A DNA stretch of 64,000 nucleotides from an uncultured Devosia sp. (GCF_946479885.1 NZ_CAMLHM010000015.1:1-64000), one strand, 5' to 3'. Numbered from the stretch's first letter, positions 27,608-36,550 are shown. Notes: generated from the letters alone by a model not told the origin. Made by a program: numbers and translations.

Positions 27608-28831
27608 ATGACCCAGGTGGAGAGACTGAACCGAGATCCCGTCCCCAGGGGCCTCGCAAGGACAGGCCCTGTCATCCTCTCATACGGCTTCCGGCCGTTC
27701 TTTCTGGGTGCCGCGATCTGGGGCGCGCTGGCCATGGTCCTGTGGATCCTTGAGCTGCTGCTCGGGCTGGGCCTGGGCGGCGGATCGGGCGCCGCCTGGC
27801 ATGCCCACGAGATGCTGTTCGGCTATACCTCGGCGGCGCTGGCGGGTTTTCTGCTGACCGCGATTCCGAACTGGACGGGGCGGCTGCCGGTTTCCGGACG
27901 GCCGCTGCTGGGCCTGTTCGCGCTCTGGACGGCCGGACGACTGGTCCTGCTGTGGCCGAGCGCGCTGGGCGAGGTCGTCGCGGTGGCGATCGATGCGTCC
28001 TTTCTGCCGGTCCTGTTCCTGATCTGCGCCCGCGAAATCGTCGCCGGGCGGAAGTGGAAAGACCTCAAGGTACTGGGAGCGCTGCTGGCGCTCGCTTCCG
28101 CCAATCTCTTTTTCCACTACGGCAATATCGTGCTCGGCGATGTGACGCTGCCCTCCCGGCTCGCAATCGGCGCCTACCTGATGCTGATCATGATCATTGG
28201 CGGCCGGATATTGCCGAGCTTCACCAGCAACTGGCTCAAGAAGCGTGGCGCGACGCGGATGCCGGCCCCCTATGGCCAGCTCGACACCGTCGCGCTGTTG
28301 GTGGCCCTGGTCGCCCTGGTGTCATGGACAGTGCGTCCCGACGACCCGATCACCGGCCTCGCATGCATTGCGGCCGCCATTCTCCACGGCATCCGGCTGG
28401 TCCGGTGGCGTGGCTGGGCGACCACGACGGAGGGGCTGGTCCTCATTCTCCACCTGGCCTATGCCTTCGTCGTTCTCAGCTTTGCGACCCTGGCGGCAGC
28501 GGCCTTTGGCCTCATCGAGCCGGTAGCCGCGCTGCATGTCGCGACCGTGGGCAGCATCGGGGCAATGACCCTGGCGGTGATGACGAGAGCCACGCGCGGT
28601 CACACAGGCCTGGAGTTGCGTGCCTCCGGCGTGACCACGGTCAGCTATGGCGCCATGCTTGTGGCCGGTGCGATCCGGCCGCTGACCGCCGCGGTGCCGG
28701 AGCTCCGGTCCGAGATCATCGAACTGGCGGGCGCGGCATGGATACTCGCCTTCGTCCTCTATGCTGTCGAATACGGCCCGGTGCTGCTGCGCAAGCGCAA
28801 GGACCTGCTGGCACCGCGCGGTTCACTCTAG
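27608..28831 (+). CDS. nnrS: NnrS haem-copper membrane protein
   Basis: A 407-residue protein with about 12 membrane helices. It matches NnrS: SYGFRPFFLGAA near the start, HAHEMLFGYTSAALAGFLLTA, IGGRILPSFTSNWL, and ALHVATVGSIGAMTLAVMTRATRGHTG with conserved histidines. NnrS is an NO/nitrosative-stress protein co-regulated with denitrification genes. AGGAG lies 7 nt before the ATG. FNR-type sites lie upstream. Confidence 0.94.
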   Translation: MTQVERLNRDPVPRGLARTGPVILSYGFRPFFLGAAIWGALAMVLWILELLLGLGLGGGSGAAWHAHEMLFGYTSAALAGFLLTAIPNWTGRLPVSGRPLLGLFALWTAGRLVLLWPSALGEVVAVAIDASFLPVLFLICAREIVAGRKWKDLKVLGALLALASANLFFHYGNIVLGDVTLPSRLAIGAYLMLIMIIGGRILPSFTSNWLKKRGATRMPAPYGQLDTVALLVALVALVSWTVRPDDPITGLACIAAAILHGIRLVRWRGWATTTEGLVLILHLAYAFVVLSFATLAAAAFGLIEPVAALHVATVGSIGAMTLAVMTRATRGHTGLELRASGVTTVSYGAMLVAGAIRPLTAAVPELRSEIIELAGAAWILAFVLYAVEYGPVLLRKRKDLLAPRGSL

Positions 28832-28844
28832 CCCGGCATAGGCG

Positions 28845-29420
28845 CTAGTCGCCTGTTCCCTGCCAGGCGACCGCCTCCTGCGGCCCTGGCAGACACAGCA
28901 GATCTATGGCACGACCCGCGAGGTGATCGACGATTTCGCCGACCGTCCCCGGCCGGTGATAGAATGCTGGTACCGGCGGCATGACGATGGCCCCCATTTC
29001 GGTCACGGCGACCATATTGCGGAGGTGGCCAAGGTGAAGCGGCGTCTCGCGCGCCACCAGCACCAAACGGCGGCGTTCCTTGAGGTGGACGTCCGCCGCC
29101 CGCACAATCAGATTGTCGGCGAGGCCGGCGGCTATCGCGGCCAGCGTCCGCATCGAGCATGGGGCCACGATCATTCCTGCGGTCGGGTGCGATCCGCTGG
29201 CCAATGTGGCGCCGACATCGTCGTGGCCGTGCACCGCGCCTGCCGTGGCCAGAAGCTGGTCCAGGGCCTCGGGCGAAACTTCGTGGGCGATGGTACGGCG
29301 GGCAGAGGGCGAGATGACCAGTTGCGGCATGATGCCCGGTCGGGCGCGCAGGCGTTCGAAGACACGCATCCCGATGGCGGCCCCGGAGGCGCCCGTGATG
29401 GCGACGACGATCTCGGTCAT
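28845..29420 (-). CDS. ubiX: Flavin prenyltransferase UbiX
   Basis: A 191-residue protein with the FMN-binding start VVAITGASGAAIGMRVFE and the conserved APCSMRTLAAIAAG and PPVPAFYHRP segments. It makes prenylated FMN, the cofactor of UbiD, and does not itself decarboxylate. Overlaps ubiD by 4 nt, so the pair is translationally coupled. Confidence 0.95.
   Translation of the reverse strand: MTEIVVAITGASGAAIGMRVFERLRARPGIMPQLVISPSARRTIAHEVSPEALDQLLATAGAVHGHDDVGATLASGSHPTAGMIVAPCSMRTLAAIAAGLADNLIVRAADVHLKERRRLVLVARETPLHLGHLRNMVAVTEMGAIVMPPVPAFYHRPGTVGEIVDHLAGRAIDLLCLPGPQEAVAWQGTGD
28849..28870. terminator. Hairpin between convergent nnrS and ubiX
   Basis: A 7-bp stem (TCGCCTG / CAGGCGA) with an 8-nt loop overlaps the last codons of ubiX, just after nnrS. 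It is a possible bidirectional terminator, without a T tract. Confidence 0.45.
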
Positions 29421-30937
29421 GGCCGCCCTGCCCCCAGTCCCAAGCGCCCGACCAGGTCATCGACGCGCGTCATCACATCGGCACTCATGGTGAGCGGGCG
29501 GCCCCATTCCCGATCCGTCTCTGCGCCCAGCTTGGTTGTGGCGTCCAGGCCCAGCTTTCCACCCAGCCCCGGCTTGGCGGAGGCGAAATCGAGATAGTCG
29601 ATAGGCGTGTCGGAGACGACCAGGAGGTCACGCGGGGCATCAAAGCGCGTGCTGAGCGCCCACAAGACATCGCTCCAGTTCCGCACGCCGATATCGGGAT
29701 CCACCACGATGATCAGTTTGGTCATGCTGAACTGCGGCAGCATGGACCACAGCCCCATCATCACCCGTCGGGCCTGGCCGGGATAACGCTTGTCGATCGA
29801 TACGACCATGGTGCGATAGGAGCATGCCTCGGGCGGCAGCCACAGGTCGACGATTTCGGGGAATTGCTGGCGTGCCAGAGGAATGAAGAGCTCGTTCAGC
29901 GCCTCGCCCAGCCGAGACGGCTCGTCGGGCGGCCGTCCCGTATAGGTCGACAGGTAGATCGCATCCCGGCGGCGTGTCATCGCCTCGATGGTGACGACGG
30001 GAAATGGCTCGACCCCGTTATAGTAGCCGGTGTGATCGCCGTATGGGCCTTCCGGGGCGGTTTCGGTGACCGATACCTTTCCTTCCAGCACGATCTCGGC
30101 CGAGGCCGGTACCGGCAGCGCGACGGTGACGCCACGCGCGAGCAGACTCGGCCGGCGCCGCAACATACCGGCAAATGCCAGCTCGTTCATGCCCTCGGGC
30201 AGCGGCATCACTGCCGACAGGATGGTGGCAGGGTCAGCGCCGATAGCGATGGCCACGGGCATGTCCTGCCCAAGCTTCTGCCACAGCCGATGATGGCGGG
30301 CGCCGCCCCGGCTGGGCAGCCAGCGCATGATGGCTCGTCGTCGGCCGAGAACCTGCATGCGGTAGATGCCGACATTGATGTCGGCCGGATCATCCGGGGA
30401 ACGCGTGATGACCAGGGGCCAGGTGATCAGCGGGCCCGGCTCATCGGGCCAGCACCATTGGACCGGGAGCATACCCAGATCCACGGCGTCGCCATGCTCG
30501 ATGCGTTCCTGGCAGGCGGGGCGATGCGTGGTACGCGGGCGCATGTCGAGCGCGGCGCGCAGCATGCCCCGCTGTGCCCAGGCGGTCCTGATATCGCGCG
30601 GTGGCCGCGGCGACCGAAGCGCCGCCATGGCGTTGCCAAGAGTCGGCAGGGCGGACGGCTCGATGCCCAGACCCCAGGCAACCCGCTCGACTGTGCCGAA
30701 CAGATTGACCAGCATGGGCATGGCGGATCGCTGCCCGTCGGGCAGTATCGGCTGCTCCAGCAGCAATGCCGGCCCGTTCGCCGAGAGCACACGCCGATGC
30801 AACTCGGTCACCTCCAGTTGCACCCGCACCGGCTCGGCGATGCGGCGCAACTGGCCGCGGGCCTCGATCAGGTCGAGGAAGGCTCGCAGATCGGTGAAAG
30901 GAGGGTGCGCGAGGGCGGGCAAGCCGGGCATGGACAT
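29417..30937 (-). CDS. ubiD: UbiD-family decarboxylase
   Basis: A 506-residue prenyl-FMN-dependent decarboxylase. The N-terminal FTDLRAFLDLIEARGQL and the active-site region APEGPYGDHTGYYNGVEPFPV are typical, as is the C-terminal LGLDATTK segment. It removes the carboxyl group of the polyprenyl-4-hydroxybenzoate intermediate in ubiquinone synthesis. Coupling with ubiX and divergence from ubiTUV argue for ubiquinone rather than aromatic-acid degradation. Confidence 0.92.
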   Translation of the reverse strand: MSMPGLPALAHPPFTDLRAFLDLIEARGQLRRIAEPVRVQLEVTELHRRVLSANGPALLLEQPILPDGQRSAMPMLVNLFGTVERVAWGLGIEPSALPTLGNAMAALRSPRPPRDIRTAWAQRGMLRAALDMRPRTTHRPACQERIEHGDAVDLGMLPVQWCWPDEPGPLITWPLVITRSPDDPADINVGIYRMQVLGRRRAIMRWLPSRGGARHHRLWQKLGQDMPVAIAIGADPATILSAVMPLPEGMNELAFAGMLRRRPSLLARGVTVALPVPASAEIVLEGKVSVTETAPEGPYGDHTGYYNGVEPFPVVTIEAMTRRRDAIYLSTYTGRPPDEPSRLGEALNELFIPLARQQFPEIVDLWLPPEACSYRTMVVSIDKRYPGQARRVMMGLWSMLPQFSMTKLIIVVDPDIGVRNWSDVLWALSTRFDAPRDLLVVSDTPIDYLDFASAKPGLGGKLGLDATTKLGAETDREWGRPLTMSADVMTRVDDLVGRLGLGAGRP

Positions 30938-30970
30938 GCCCCTTCATAGCGCTCTGTTCGAGGGCGCTCT

Positions 30971-30984
30971 TTGAGCTAGAGCAA
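30971..30984. promoter_or_regulatory. FNR-like box, divergent ubiDX / ubiTUV
   Basis: TTGAGCTAGAGCAA has a canonical left half TTGA and a GCAA right half; it lies inside the longer palindrome CTTTG-N8-CAAAG. It is 34 bp from ubiD and 56 bp from ubiT and may control both arms of anaerobic quinone synthesis. Confidence 0.62.
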
Positions 30985-31039
30985 AGCGGGGCGCGTGCGA
31001 CCTGGATAAAGCTGGGTCGAAACATCGAAGGAACGCCTC

Positions 31040-31534
31040 ATGCTCCTGCCCCGCCAACTCACTTCGGTTCTCGATCGGGTGCCGCTCACGATTGTCCAGC
31101 GCGTCGTCAGCCTCGTCTTCGCCCAGGCCATGAAACAGCATCCGGGCCTTTTCGATCGGCTCGGCGACAATGCCTCCCGGCGCTACCGGTTCACGCCGGC
31201 CGAGCTCGACTGGAGCTTCGTGATCCGGCCATCGCTGCGACACATCAAGGTCTATCGCAAGGACAAGGCGCCCCCCGTTGATGCGGCCGCATCAGGGCCC
31301 ATGGTAACGCTGCTGGCCCTGCTGGAGGGGCGGCTGGACGGCGACGCGGTGTTCTTCTCGCGCAGCCTCACGCTGACGGGCGACATGGAGGCGATGCTGG
31401 CGCTGCGCAATGCGCTGGACGACTGCGATTTCGACCTGCCGACCGATCTCTCGGCCGCGGCGGGACCGTTTTCATCGGCATTCCGGCGGCTGGGTGAAAG
31501 GGTGCGGGACCGCGCGCTTGCAGGCCTCGCATGA
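31040..31534 (+). CDS. ubiT: SCP2-domain ubiquinone factor UbiT
   Basis: A 164-residue protein with an SCP2-type lipid-binding domain (about 45-130) and a hydrophobic N-terminal segment (VPLTIVQRVVSLVFAQAM). Family UbiT binds ubiquinone intermediates in the O2-independent pathway. AAGGA lies 8 nt before the ATG. It overlaps ubiU by 4 nt. Confidence 0.9.
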   Translation: MLLPRQLTSVLDRVPLTIVQRVVSLVFAQAMKQHPGLFDRLGDNASRRYRFTPAELDWSFVIRPSLRHIKVYRKDKAPPVDAAASGPMVTLLALLEGRLDGDAVFFSRSLTLTGDMEAMLALRNALDDCDFDLPTDLSAAAGPFSSAFRRLGERVRDRALAGLA

Positions 31535-32511
31535 TGGAATTGATCTGTCCGGCAGGCACGCCGGCCGCCTATCGTGAGGCCGCCGAGGCGGGCGCCGATG
31601 CAATCTATTGCGGCTTCCGCAACCAGACCAATGCCCGGAACTTCCCCGGCCTCAATTTCTCGCCCAGGGAATTGTCGGACGCGGTCGCTTACGGCAAGGC
31701 GAGGGACGTCGCGACCCATGTCGCCCTGAACACCTTCATGAAGGCGGGCGAGGAAGAGCTTTGGTACCGCGCCGCCAGCGACGCGGTTGCGGCGGGAGCG
31801 GACGCGTTGATCGTCGCCGACCTGGCGCTGATGGCCCATATTGCCGAGCGCTATCCCGAGCAGCGGCTGCACGTTTCGGTACAGGCCTCGGCATCGAACG
31901 TGGAAGCGATCAACTTCCTGGTCTCCTCGTTCGGCGCCAGGCGGCTGGTGCTGCCCCGGGTGCTGACCATTGCCGAGATCGCCGCGCTGGCCCGCGAGGT
32001 CGACTGCGAGCTAGAGGTCTTTGCCTTTGGCGGTCTCTGCGTCATGGCGGAGGGGCGCTGCAGCCTGTCGTCCTATGTCACGGGCCTGTCGCCCAATATG
32101 CAGGGGGTGTGTTCGCCGGCCAGCCACGTTCGCTATCGCGAGGACGGCGACGAGATGGTGTCCGAACTTGCCGGCTTCACCATCAACAGGTTCGGCGCCG
32201 GGGAAGCCGCCGGCTATCCGACGCTGTGCAAGGGCCGCTTCCACATCGCCGACGACGACGGCTATGCCTTCGAGGACCCCGTCAGCCTCGACGTGATGAA
32301 CCACATCGAGGCCCTGGCAGCAGCAGGCGTCAAGGCACTCAAGATCGAAGGGCGCCAACGCGGCAAGGCCTATGTGGCCGAAGTCGTCCGCCGGCTGAAG
32401 GACGCCCTGAATTCCCTGCCCGCCGATCGCGCCCGACACGTTGAGGCGCTGCGGCGTCTCAGCGAAGGCCAGCGCACAACGGCTGGCGCCTACGAGAAGA
32501 AATGGCGGTGA
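31531..32511 (+). CDS. ubiU: Anaerobic ubiquinone hydroxylase subunit UbiU
   Basis: A 326-residue U32-family protein. Cysteines C170, C177 (GLCVMAEGRC), C194 (GVCSPASH) and C233 (TLCKGRF) match, one residue offset, the 4Fe-4S ligands of E. coli UbiU (C169, C176, C193, C232). With UbiV it forms the complex that hydroxylates the quinone ring without O2, using prephenate as oxygen donor in E. coli. Overlaps ubiT; the stop is 2 nt before the ubiV ATG. Confidence 0.94.
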   Translation: MMELICPAGTPAAYREAAEAGADAIYCGFRNQTNARNFPGLNFSPRELSDAVAYGKARDVATHVALNTFMKAGEEELWYRAASDAVAAGADALIVADLALMAHIAERYPEQRLHVSVQASASNVEAINFLVSSFGARRLVLPRVLTIAEIAALAREVDCELEVFAFGGLCVMAEGRCSLSSYVTGLSPNMQGVCSPASHVRYREDGDEMVSELAGFTINRFGAGEAAGYPTLCKGRFHIADDDGYAFEDPVSLDVMNHIEALAAAGVKALKIEGRQRGKAYVAEVVRRLKDALNSLPADRARHVEALRRLSEGQRTTAGAYEKKWR

Positions 32512-32513
32512 AC

Positions 32514-33410
32514 ATGGGCAAGTTGCGGATAACGGTCGGCCCCGTGCCATACCTTTGGGACGGCCCCAAATGGCGCGACTTCTACTTCAGGCTGGCCGAT
32601 TGCGCGGCGATCGACGCCGTCACGCTGGGCGAGGTGGTGTGCTCCAAGCGCGATCATTTCGTGCGTCCCTTCACCGATGCGGTCGTCGAGCGATTGCTGG
32701 CAGCGGGCAAGGAGGTGGCGCAGGCGACGCTTGCGCTTGTTACCCTCGACCGCGAGCGGCAGGCCACACGCCAGGTCGTGCAATCGTCCACGCTCGTGGA
32801 GGCCAACGATCTGTCGGCGCTGGCCATGCTGGCCGGGCGACCGCACCATGTCGGGCCATTCGTCAATGTCTACAACGCGCCGACAGCAGCACTGCTGGGG
32901 CGTCAGGGCGCCCGGCGCATCTGCCTGGGCGCGGAACTGCCGGCGAGTTCCCTGGCAAGCATCACCGCTGGGGCGCCGGGGCTGGACTACGAGCTGGTCG
33001 CCTTCGGTCGGCTGCCGCTCGCCATGTCGGCGCGTTGCGCCCATGCCCGTGCCAAGGGCCACACCAAGGACAACTGCAAATTCGTCTGTGGGGAGGACCC
33101 CGATGGCCTGGACGTCGATACCCTCGACCGCCAGGCCTTCCTGACCATCAACGGCGTCCAGACCATGTCGCGCCACTGCCAGGCGCTGATCGGTGACCTC
33201 GACATGCTGGGCCGCATCGGCATTACCCATCTCAGGCTCTCCCCGCAGGACTGCGACATGGTGGCTGTCGCCGAGGTGTTCGCGCAGGTGCGAGACGGAG
33301 CTTTGGGCACCGACGAGGGCCTCGGGCAACTCCGCGACATCTACCCAGCCGCGCATTTCTCCAACGGGTTCCTCCACGGAGCGCCGGGGATGGATTGGGT
33401 GGCAGCGTGA
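32514..33410 (+). CDS. ubiV: Anaerobic ubiquinone hydroxylase subunit UbiV
   Basis: A 298-residue U32-family protein. C43, C175, C188 and C192 have the spacing of the E. coli UbiV cluster ligands (the 13- and 4-residue steps are identical). The start at ATG 32514 matches the short N-terminus of UbiV (KLRITVGPVPYLWDG). It is the partner of UbiU in a heterodimer. The last codons overlap the next small gene by 4 nt. Confidence 0.94.
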   Translation: MGKLRITVGPVPYLWDGPKWRDFYFRLADCAAIDAVTLGEVVCSKRDHFVRPFTDAVVERLLAAGKEVAQATLALVTLDRERQATRQVVQSSTLVEANDLSALAMLAGRPHHVGPFVNVYNAPTAALLGRQGARRICLGAELPASSLASITAGAPGLDYELVAFGRLPLAMSARCAHARAKGHTKDNCKFVCGEDPDGLDVDTLDRQAFLTINGVQTMSRHCQALIGDLDMLGRIGITHLRLSPQDCDMVAVAEVFAQVRDGALGTDEGLGQLRDIYPAAHFSNGFLHGAPGMDWVAA

Positions 33411-33697
33411 ATCGGGGAGGAGAGATCGAGGCACAGGATCCGGGACGCCTTGTCGCCCGCATCCGGACGCTCATTGCGACGGCCGCTCTCGATTGCGATT
33501 GCCGGCAGAAAGTTGGCGATGCCCTGCAGCGCTTCGTGGACCAGGAGCAGCAGCGCATCGATCGGCGGCATCTGCTGGAGGCACGGCAACACCGCACCGC
33601 CATCACGGCGCTGCTGGAGCTGCTGGCCGATCTGGAAGACGTAAGCTGGAGCGAAAGCGAATCGCTCGGTCTTCCACGAACTGGCCCATCTGTTTGA
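33407..33697 (+). CDS. Small uncharacterised protein coupled to ubiV
   Basis: A 96-residue protein, GTG start at 33407 overlapping the ubiV stop (GTGA). It is mostly helical, with many Arg, Glu, Gln and Leu residues and a CDC motif (TAALDCDCRQKVGDALQRF), a heptad-like stretch RFVDQEQQRIDRRHLLEAR and LLELLADLED. No family was recognised. The tight coupling suggests it works with UbiTUV. It could also be a spurious frame, as the codon signal was judged only by eye. Confidence 0.5.
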   Translation: MNRGGEIEAQDPGRLVARIRTLIATAALDCDCRQKVGDALQRFVDQEQQRIDRRHLLEARQHRTAITALLELLADLEDVSWSESESLGLPRTGPSV

Positions 33698-33760
33698 TGA
33701 CGTAGCCGCCCAGGCACACCGCGGCGCCGAGGCTCTGCGCTGCATCGGGGGACTTTGACT

Positions 33761-34246
33761 GTGGCGGGCATCGGCCGGGTCGTGCTGATGATCGCCGGCA
33801 GCGTGTTCGTCGTCCTGGGGATCGTCGGCGTTGTCGTCCCCGTCTTGCCGACGACGCCATTCGTGCTCCTGGCCATCGCCTGTTATTCGCGATCGTCGCC
33901 TCGGCTGGCCGCCTGGCTGGAAGCCCATCCTTGGCTCGGCCCAACGCTTCGGGCCTGGCGGAACGAGGGGGCGATCGCCGGCAGGGCCAAAGTCGCGGCG
34001 GTCTTCGCCATGGCACTGGGCTATGGCGCCGTCCTCGCGGGGACGCCCATGCCCTTGGCCGGAAGCGCCGCCATTGCAGCCACTCTGGTTTGCTGTGCCG
34101 CGTTTATTGTGACCCGTCCCCGGCCGACGACCGATGGTTTGTCGCTCCGGCACGCTGCTCAGTGCGAGAGCAGTATCGGCAGCCTGGGGGCGGCAAGTAC
34201 CGATCTGGTGGCTCCGCCGAGGACGAATTCCCTCAGCCGGTTGTGA
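33761..34246 (+). CDS. YbaN-like DUF454 membrane protein
   Basis: A 161-residue protein. Residues 1-130 match DUF454/YbaN: two N-terminal hydrophobic stretches with VLPTTPFVLLAIACYSRSSPRLAAWLEAHPWLGP, then two further helices. GTG 33761 has GGGGGA 9 nt upstream. The last 30 residues or so lie antisense to the end of the universal stress gene and are not family-like, so the tail may be a read-on. The family often sits beside denitrification or haem genes. Confidence 0.78.
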   Translation: MAGIGRVVLMIAGSVFVVLGIVGVVVPVLPTTPFVLLAIACYSRSSPRLAAWLEAHPWLGPTLRAWRNEGAIAGRAKVAAVFAMALGYGAVLAGTPMPLAGSAAIAATLVCCAAFIVTRPRPTTDGLSLRHAAQCESSIGSLGAASTDLVAPPRTNSLSRL

Positions 34247-34992
34247 CCATAGGCGCCCATCACCAACAGCCCCGCGCCGATTTCGTGCGCTCCATCCTGG
34301 AGGGCATTGCCGATACCATTGGCCGCTTTGGCGGAAATCTCTCTGTGCTCGGCCTGTATGCCGTGACGGTTCAGATAGGCCACCAGCGCCTTCAAGTCGT
34401 TGTCGCCGACAGGCTTGTCGTCCGACGCCGTAAGCAAGGTCACCTTGCGCGCTCCAACCAGCAGCGGCATGGCGTCAAAGACGGCCCGATTGGCGCATCG
34501 CTCACCATCCCAGGCGATGGCAATATTGCCCAGGTCGGCAGAGGCGAGATGCTGTTCGGGCACGACCATGACGGGTCGGCCAGTCCCGAAGATGAACGTC
34601 TCGGCCAATCCTGTCTTTTCATCCGATCCGGCATCGATGGCGACCAGAGACAGATCGTGGCTCCTGGCATGGGGCAAAAGGGCGGACCCGACCTGCCCGA
34701 AGGCGGCTCGAACCATTTGCTGGTGAACGGCCAGCGGTCCGCCGACGCCGCTGGTCTCCTGCTTCAGGTGCTGGGCCAGGCGACGGCTCCTTGCTTCGAC
34801 CTCGGCGATCATTTGCGGCAAGGAGATCAGCGCGGCACCCCAACGGTTGGCGAGATCGGGCACATCGATCTCGGTGGGGCAGAAGGTGACACTTGAGGCG
34901 AAGCGGCCAATGAAGTCCGGCAGGGTCTTCGCAAACTCAACCGGTGTCGGGTCGGGGTAGGTCAGAAGGGGCACAAAGACGTCGCTCAACAT
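34159..34992 (-). CDS. Universal stress protein (two-domain)
   Basis: A 277-residue protein with two UspA-like halves; the second ends in the nucleotide-binding pattern LLVMGAYGHNRLREFVLGGATRSVLAAPRLPILLSH. Tandem USPs are commonly induced under oxygen limitation in these bacteria. It overlaps the convergent ybaN-like gene by 88 nt and is followed upstream by a 54-residue membrane protein gene, perhaps in one unit with the FNR-like box at 35286. Confidence 0.88.
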   Translation of the reverse strand: MLSDVFVPLLTYPDPTPVEFAKTLPDFIGRFASSVTFCPTEIDVPDLANRWGAALISLPQMIAEVEARSRRLAQHLKQETSGVGGPLAVHQQMVRAAFGQVGSALLPHARSHDLSLVAIDAGSDEKTGLAETFIFGTGRPVMVVPEQHLASADLGNIAIAWDGERCANRAVFDAMPLLVGARKVTLLTASDDKPVGDNDLKALVAYLNRHGIQAEHREISAKAANGIGNALQDGAHEIGAGLLVMGAYGHNRLREFVLGGATRSVLAAPRLPILLSH

Positions 34993-35049
34993 GGTTTCCT
35001 CCGTGCTTCAGCGTTCTGAAAGTCGTGGGATACGCCGGGGCGAAAGTGG

Positions 35050-35214
35050 TCAGACAGCGAGCGCGGCCACATGCTGGCCGATGAAGTAGGGCCACAGGAG
35101 CAGGCCCAACAGGCCCTGCCAGAAATCGAGATGCAGGTAGCCGATGGTGAACAGCCACCCGGCGAACCAGAAAGCGCCAAGTGAGGTATGCTGGGTAATC
35201 TTGATGCGTTCCAT
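35050..35214 (-). CDS. Small membrane protein, 54 residues
   Basis: ATG 35214 follows a perfect GGAGG by 5 nt. The protein has one or two hydrophobic stretches (LGAFWFAGWLFTIGYLHLDF and GLLGLLLWPYFIGQHVAALAV). No family was recognised with certainty. It sits 57 bp upstream of the universal stress gene on the same strand and 72 bp from an FNR-like box, suggesting oxygen-regulated expression. Confidence 0.7.
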   Translation of the reverse strand: MERIKITQHTSLGAFWFAGWLFTIGYLHLDFWQGLLGLLLWPYFIGQHVAALAV

Positions 35215-35285
35215 CGAGGCCTCCGGTGTTTGCGACGCTTGGTGGCGATCCCACGATGTCAAAGCACGATCGCCTCTCGCTGTAA

Positions 35286-35299
35286 TTGATCCATGGCAA
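35286..35299. promoter_or_regulatory. FNR-like box upstream of small membrane protein/USP unit
   Basis: TTGATCCATGGCAA: canonical TTGAT left half and a GCAA right half, as at the ubi promoter. 72 bp upstream of the start at 35214. Confidence 0.55.
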
Positions 35300-35478
35300 A
35301 TTCAACGCCGCAACCGGGCGCTATGCTCGTCGAAACGCCATGCCAGGCATCGGTCGGCCGCTGCCCAACCAGGTGGCCATCGTGGTGCTTTGGCAGCCCG
35401 CGCGTTATCCTGAACGTCGCAGCGCATCCGCGGTCCCGTCGGACGAGTGTGCCCAATCGATCAACCGACAGGTGACCC

Positions 35479-36075
35479 ATGCCGGACTTACTCGGCTTCA
35501 TGCTGGCTTCGGCACTCATCGAGCTGACCCCCGGCCCGAACATGACCTACCTGGCCATTCTTGCGGCGCGGGAAGGTCGCGGGGCGGGATATGTGGCCGT
35601 CGCAGGCGTCGCGCTGGGCCTGGCAATCCTTGGTGCGACCGCCGCCCTGGGGCTGGCGACGCTGTTGGCCGCTTCGCCTGCGCTTCATTCCCTCCTGCGT
35701 TGGGGAGGCGTCCTCTATCTGCTGTATCTGGCGTGGAGTTCGTGGAACGAGGCGGACGATCCGCCCGAAGTGTCGGGACATTCCCGTTTCTTCATCCAGG
35801 GCGTGGTGACCAACCTGCTCAATCCCAAGGCCGCGCTTTTCTTCGTCGCCGTGATGCCCAACTTTCTCCCGGCATCTGGCGACAATCTATGGCCGCCGAT
35901 CATGCTTGCGGCGGTCTATGTCTTGATTGCCACCGTCATCCATCTGGCGATTGTCACGGCTGCCGGTGCCCTGGCCCCCGTGCTCGAGCGCGGCGCAGGT
36001 CGCCTGGTGGTCACACGCCTCTTCGCTCTGGCCCTTGTCGGCGTTGCAATATGGCTTGCCTGGGCGACCCGCTGA
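35479..36075 (+). CDS. LysE/RhtB-family exporter
   Basis: A 198-residue protein with about six membrane helices. The N-terminal ELTPGPNMTYLAILAAREGRGAG and FIQGVVTNLLNPKAALFFVAVMP are diagnostic of LysE/RhtB amino-acid exporters. The substrate is unknown. It looks unrelated to the respiratory genes around it. Ends 13 bp before the convergent DUF305 gene. Confidence 0.92.
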   Translation: MPDLLGFMLASALIELTPGPNMTYLAILAAREGRGAGYVAVAGVALGLAILGATAALGLATLLAASPALHSLLRWGGVLYLLYLAWSSWNEADDPPEVSGHSRFFIQGVVTNLLNPKAALFFVAVMPNFLPASGDNLWPPIMLAAVYVLIATVIHLAIVTAAGALAPVLERGAGRLVVTRLFALALVGVAIWLAWATR

Positions 36076-36088
36076 CCACCCGGAGGGG

Positions 36089-36550
36089 CTATGGAGCGCT
36101 TGCCGACACCGCCGGCTGCCGCGCCAGCCATTGCTGCATCTCGGCAATCTCGGTCCGCTGGGCGGAAATGATCTCCTGCGCGACCATCTTCACCCACGGA
36201 TCGCTGCCGTGATCCAAGGCGACCTGCGCCATCGCCACCGCCCCCTGGTGGTGGGGCAGCATGCTGCAGACGAAAGCGACATCGAAGTCTGGCGCCGTCA
36301 TGCCGCGCATCATGTCGGAAAGCATCGGCTCCATCGTCTGTAGCAGCGCCCCGTGGGGCTGGTCGACCATCGCCGCCATCATGTCGATATGCGCCTGAGT
36401 GGAGCCCGCCTCGTGGTCGCTCGCGACATCTCCGCAGATCGGCGGCATAGGCATTGTGGCGACGGCCATGGGCTGCTGGTCACGGACGAACAGCGATCCG
36501 GCGAAGGCCGCGAGCAGCACTGCGCCCGCGCCGTATTTCAGAAGGTCCAT
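36089..36550 (-). CDS. DUF305 exported protein
   Basis: A 153-residue protein with an N-terminal membrane/signal segment and the DUF305 ferritin-like repeats: HIDMMAAMVD, then FVCSMLPHHQGAVAMAQVAL with the paired histidines. Members are often linked to copper or metal handling in the periplasm. It is divergent from the 396-residue membrane protein across a shared FNR box. Confidence 0.88.
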   Translation of the reverse strand: MDLLKYGAGAVLLAAFAGSLFVRDQQPMAVATMPMPPICGDVASDHEAGSTQAHIDMMAAMVDQPHGALLQTMEPMLSDMMRGMTAPDFDVAFVCSMLPHHQGAVAMAQVALDHGSDPWVKMVAQEIISAQRTEIAEMQQWLARQPAVSASAP

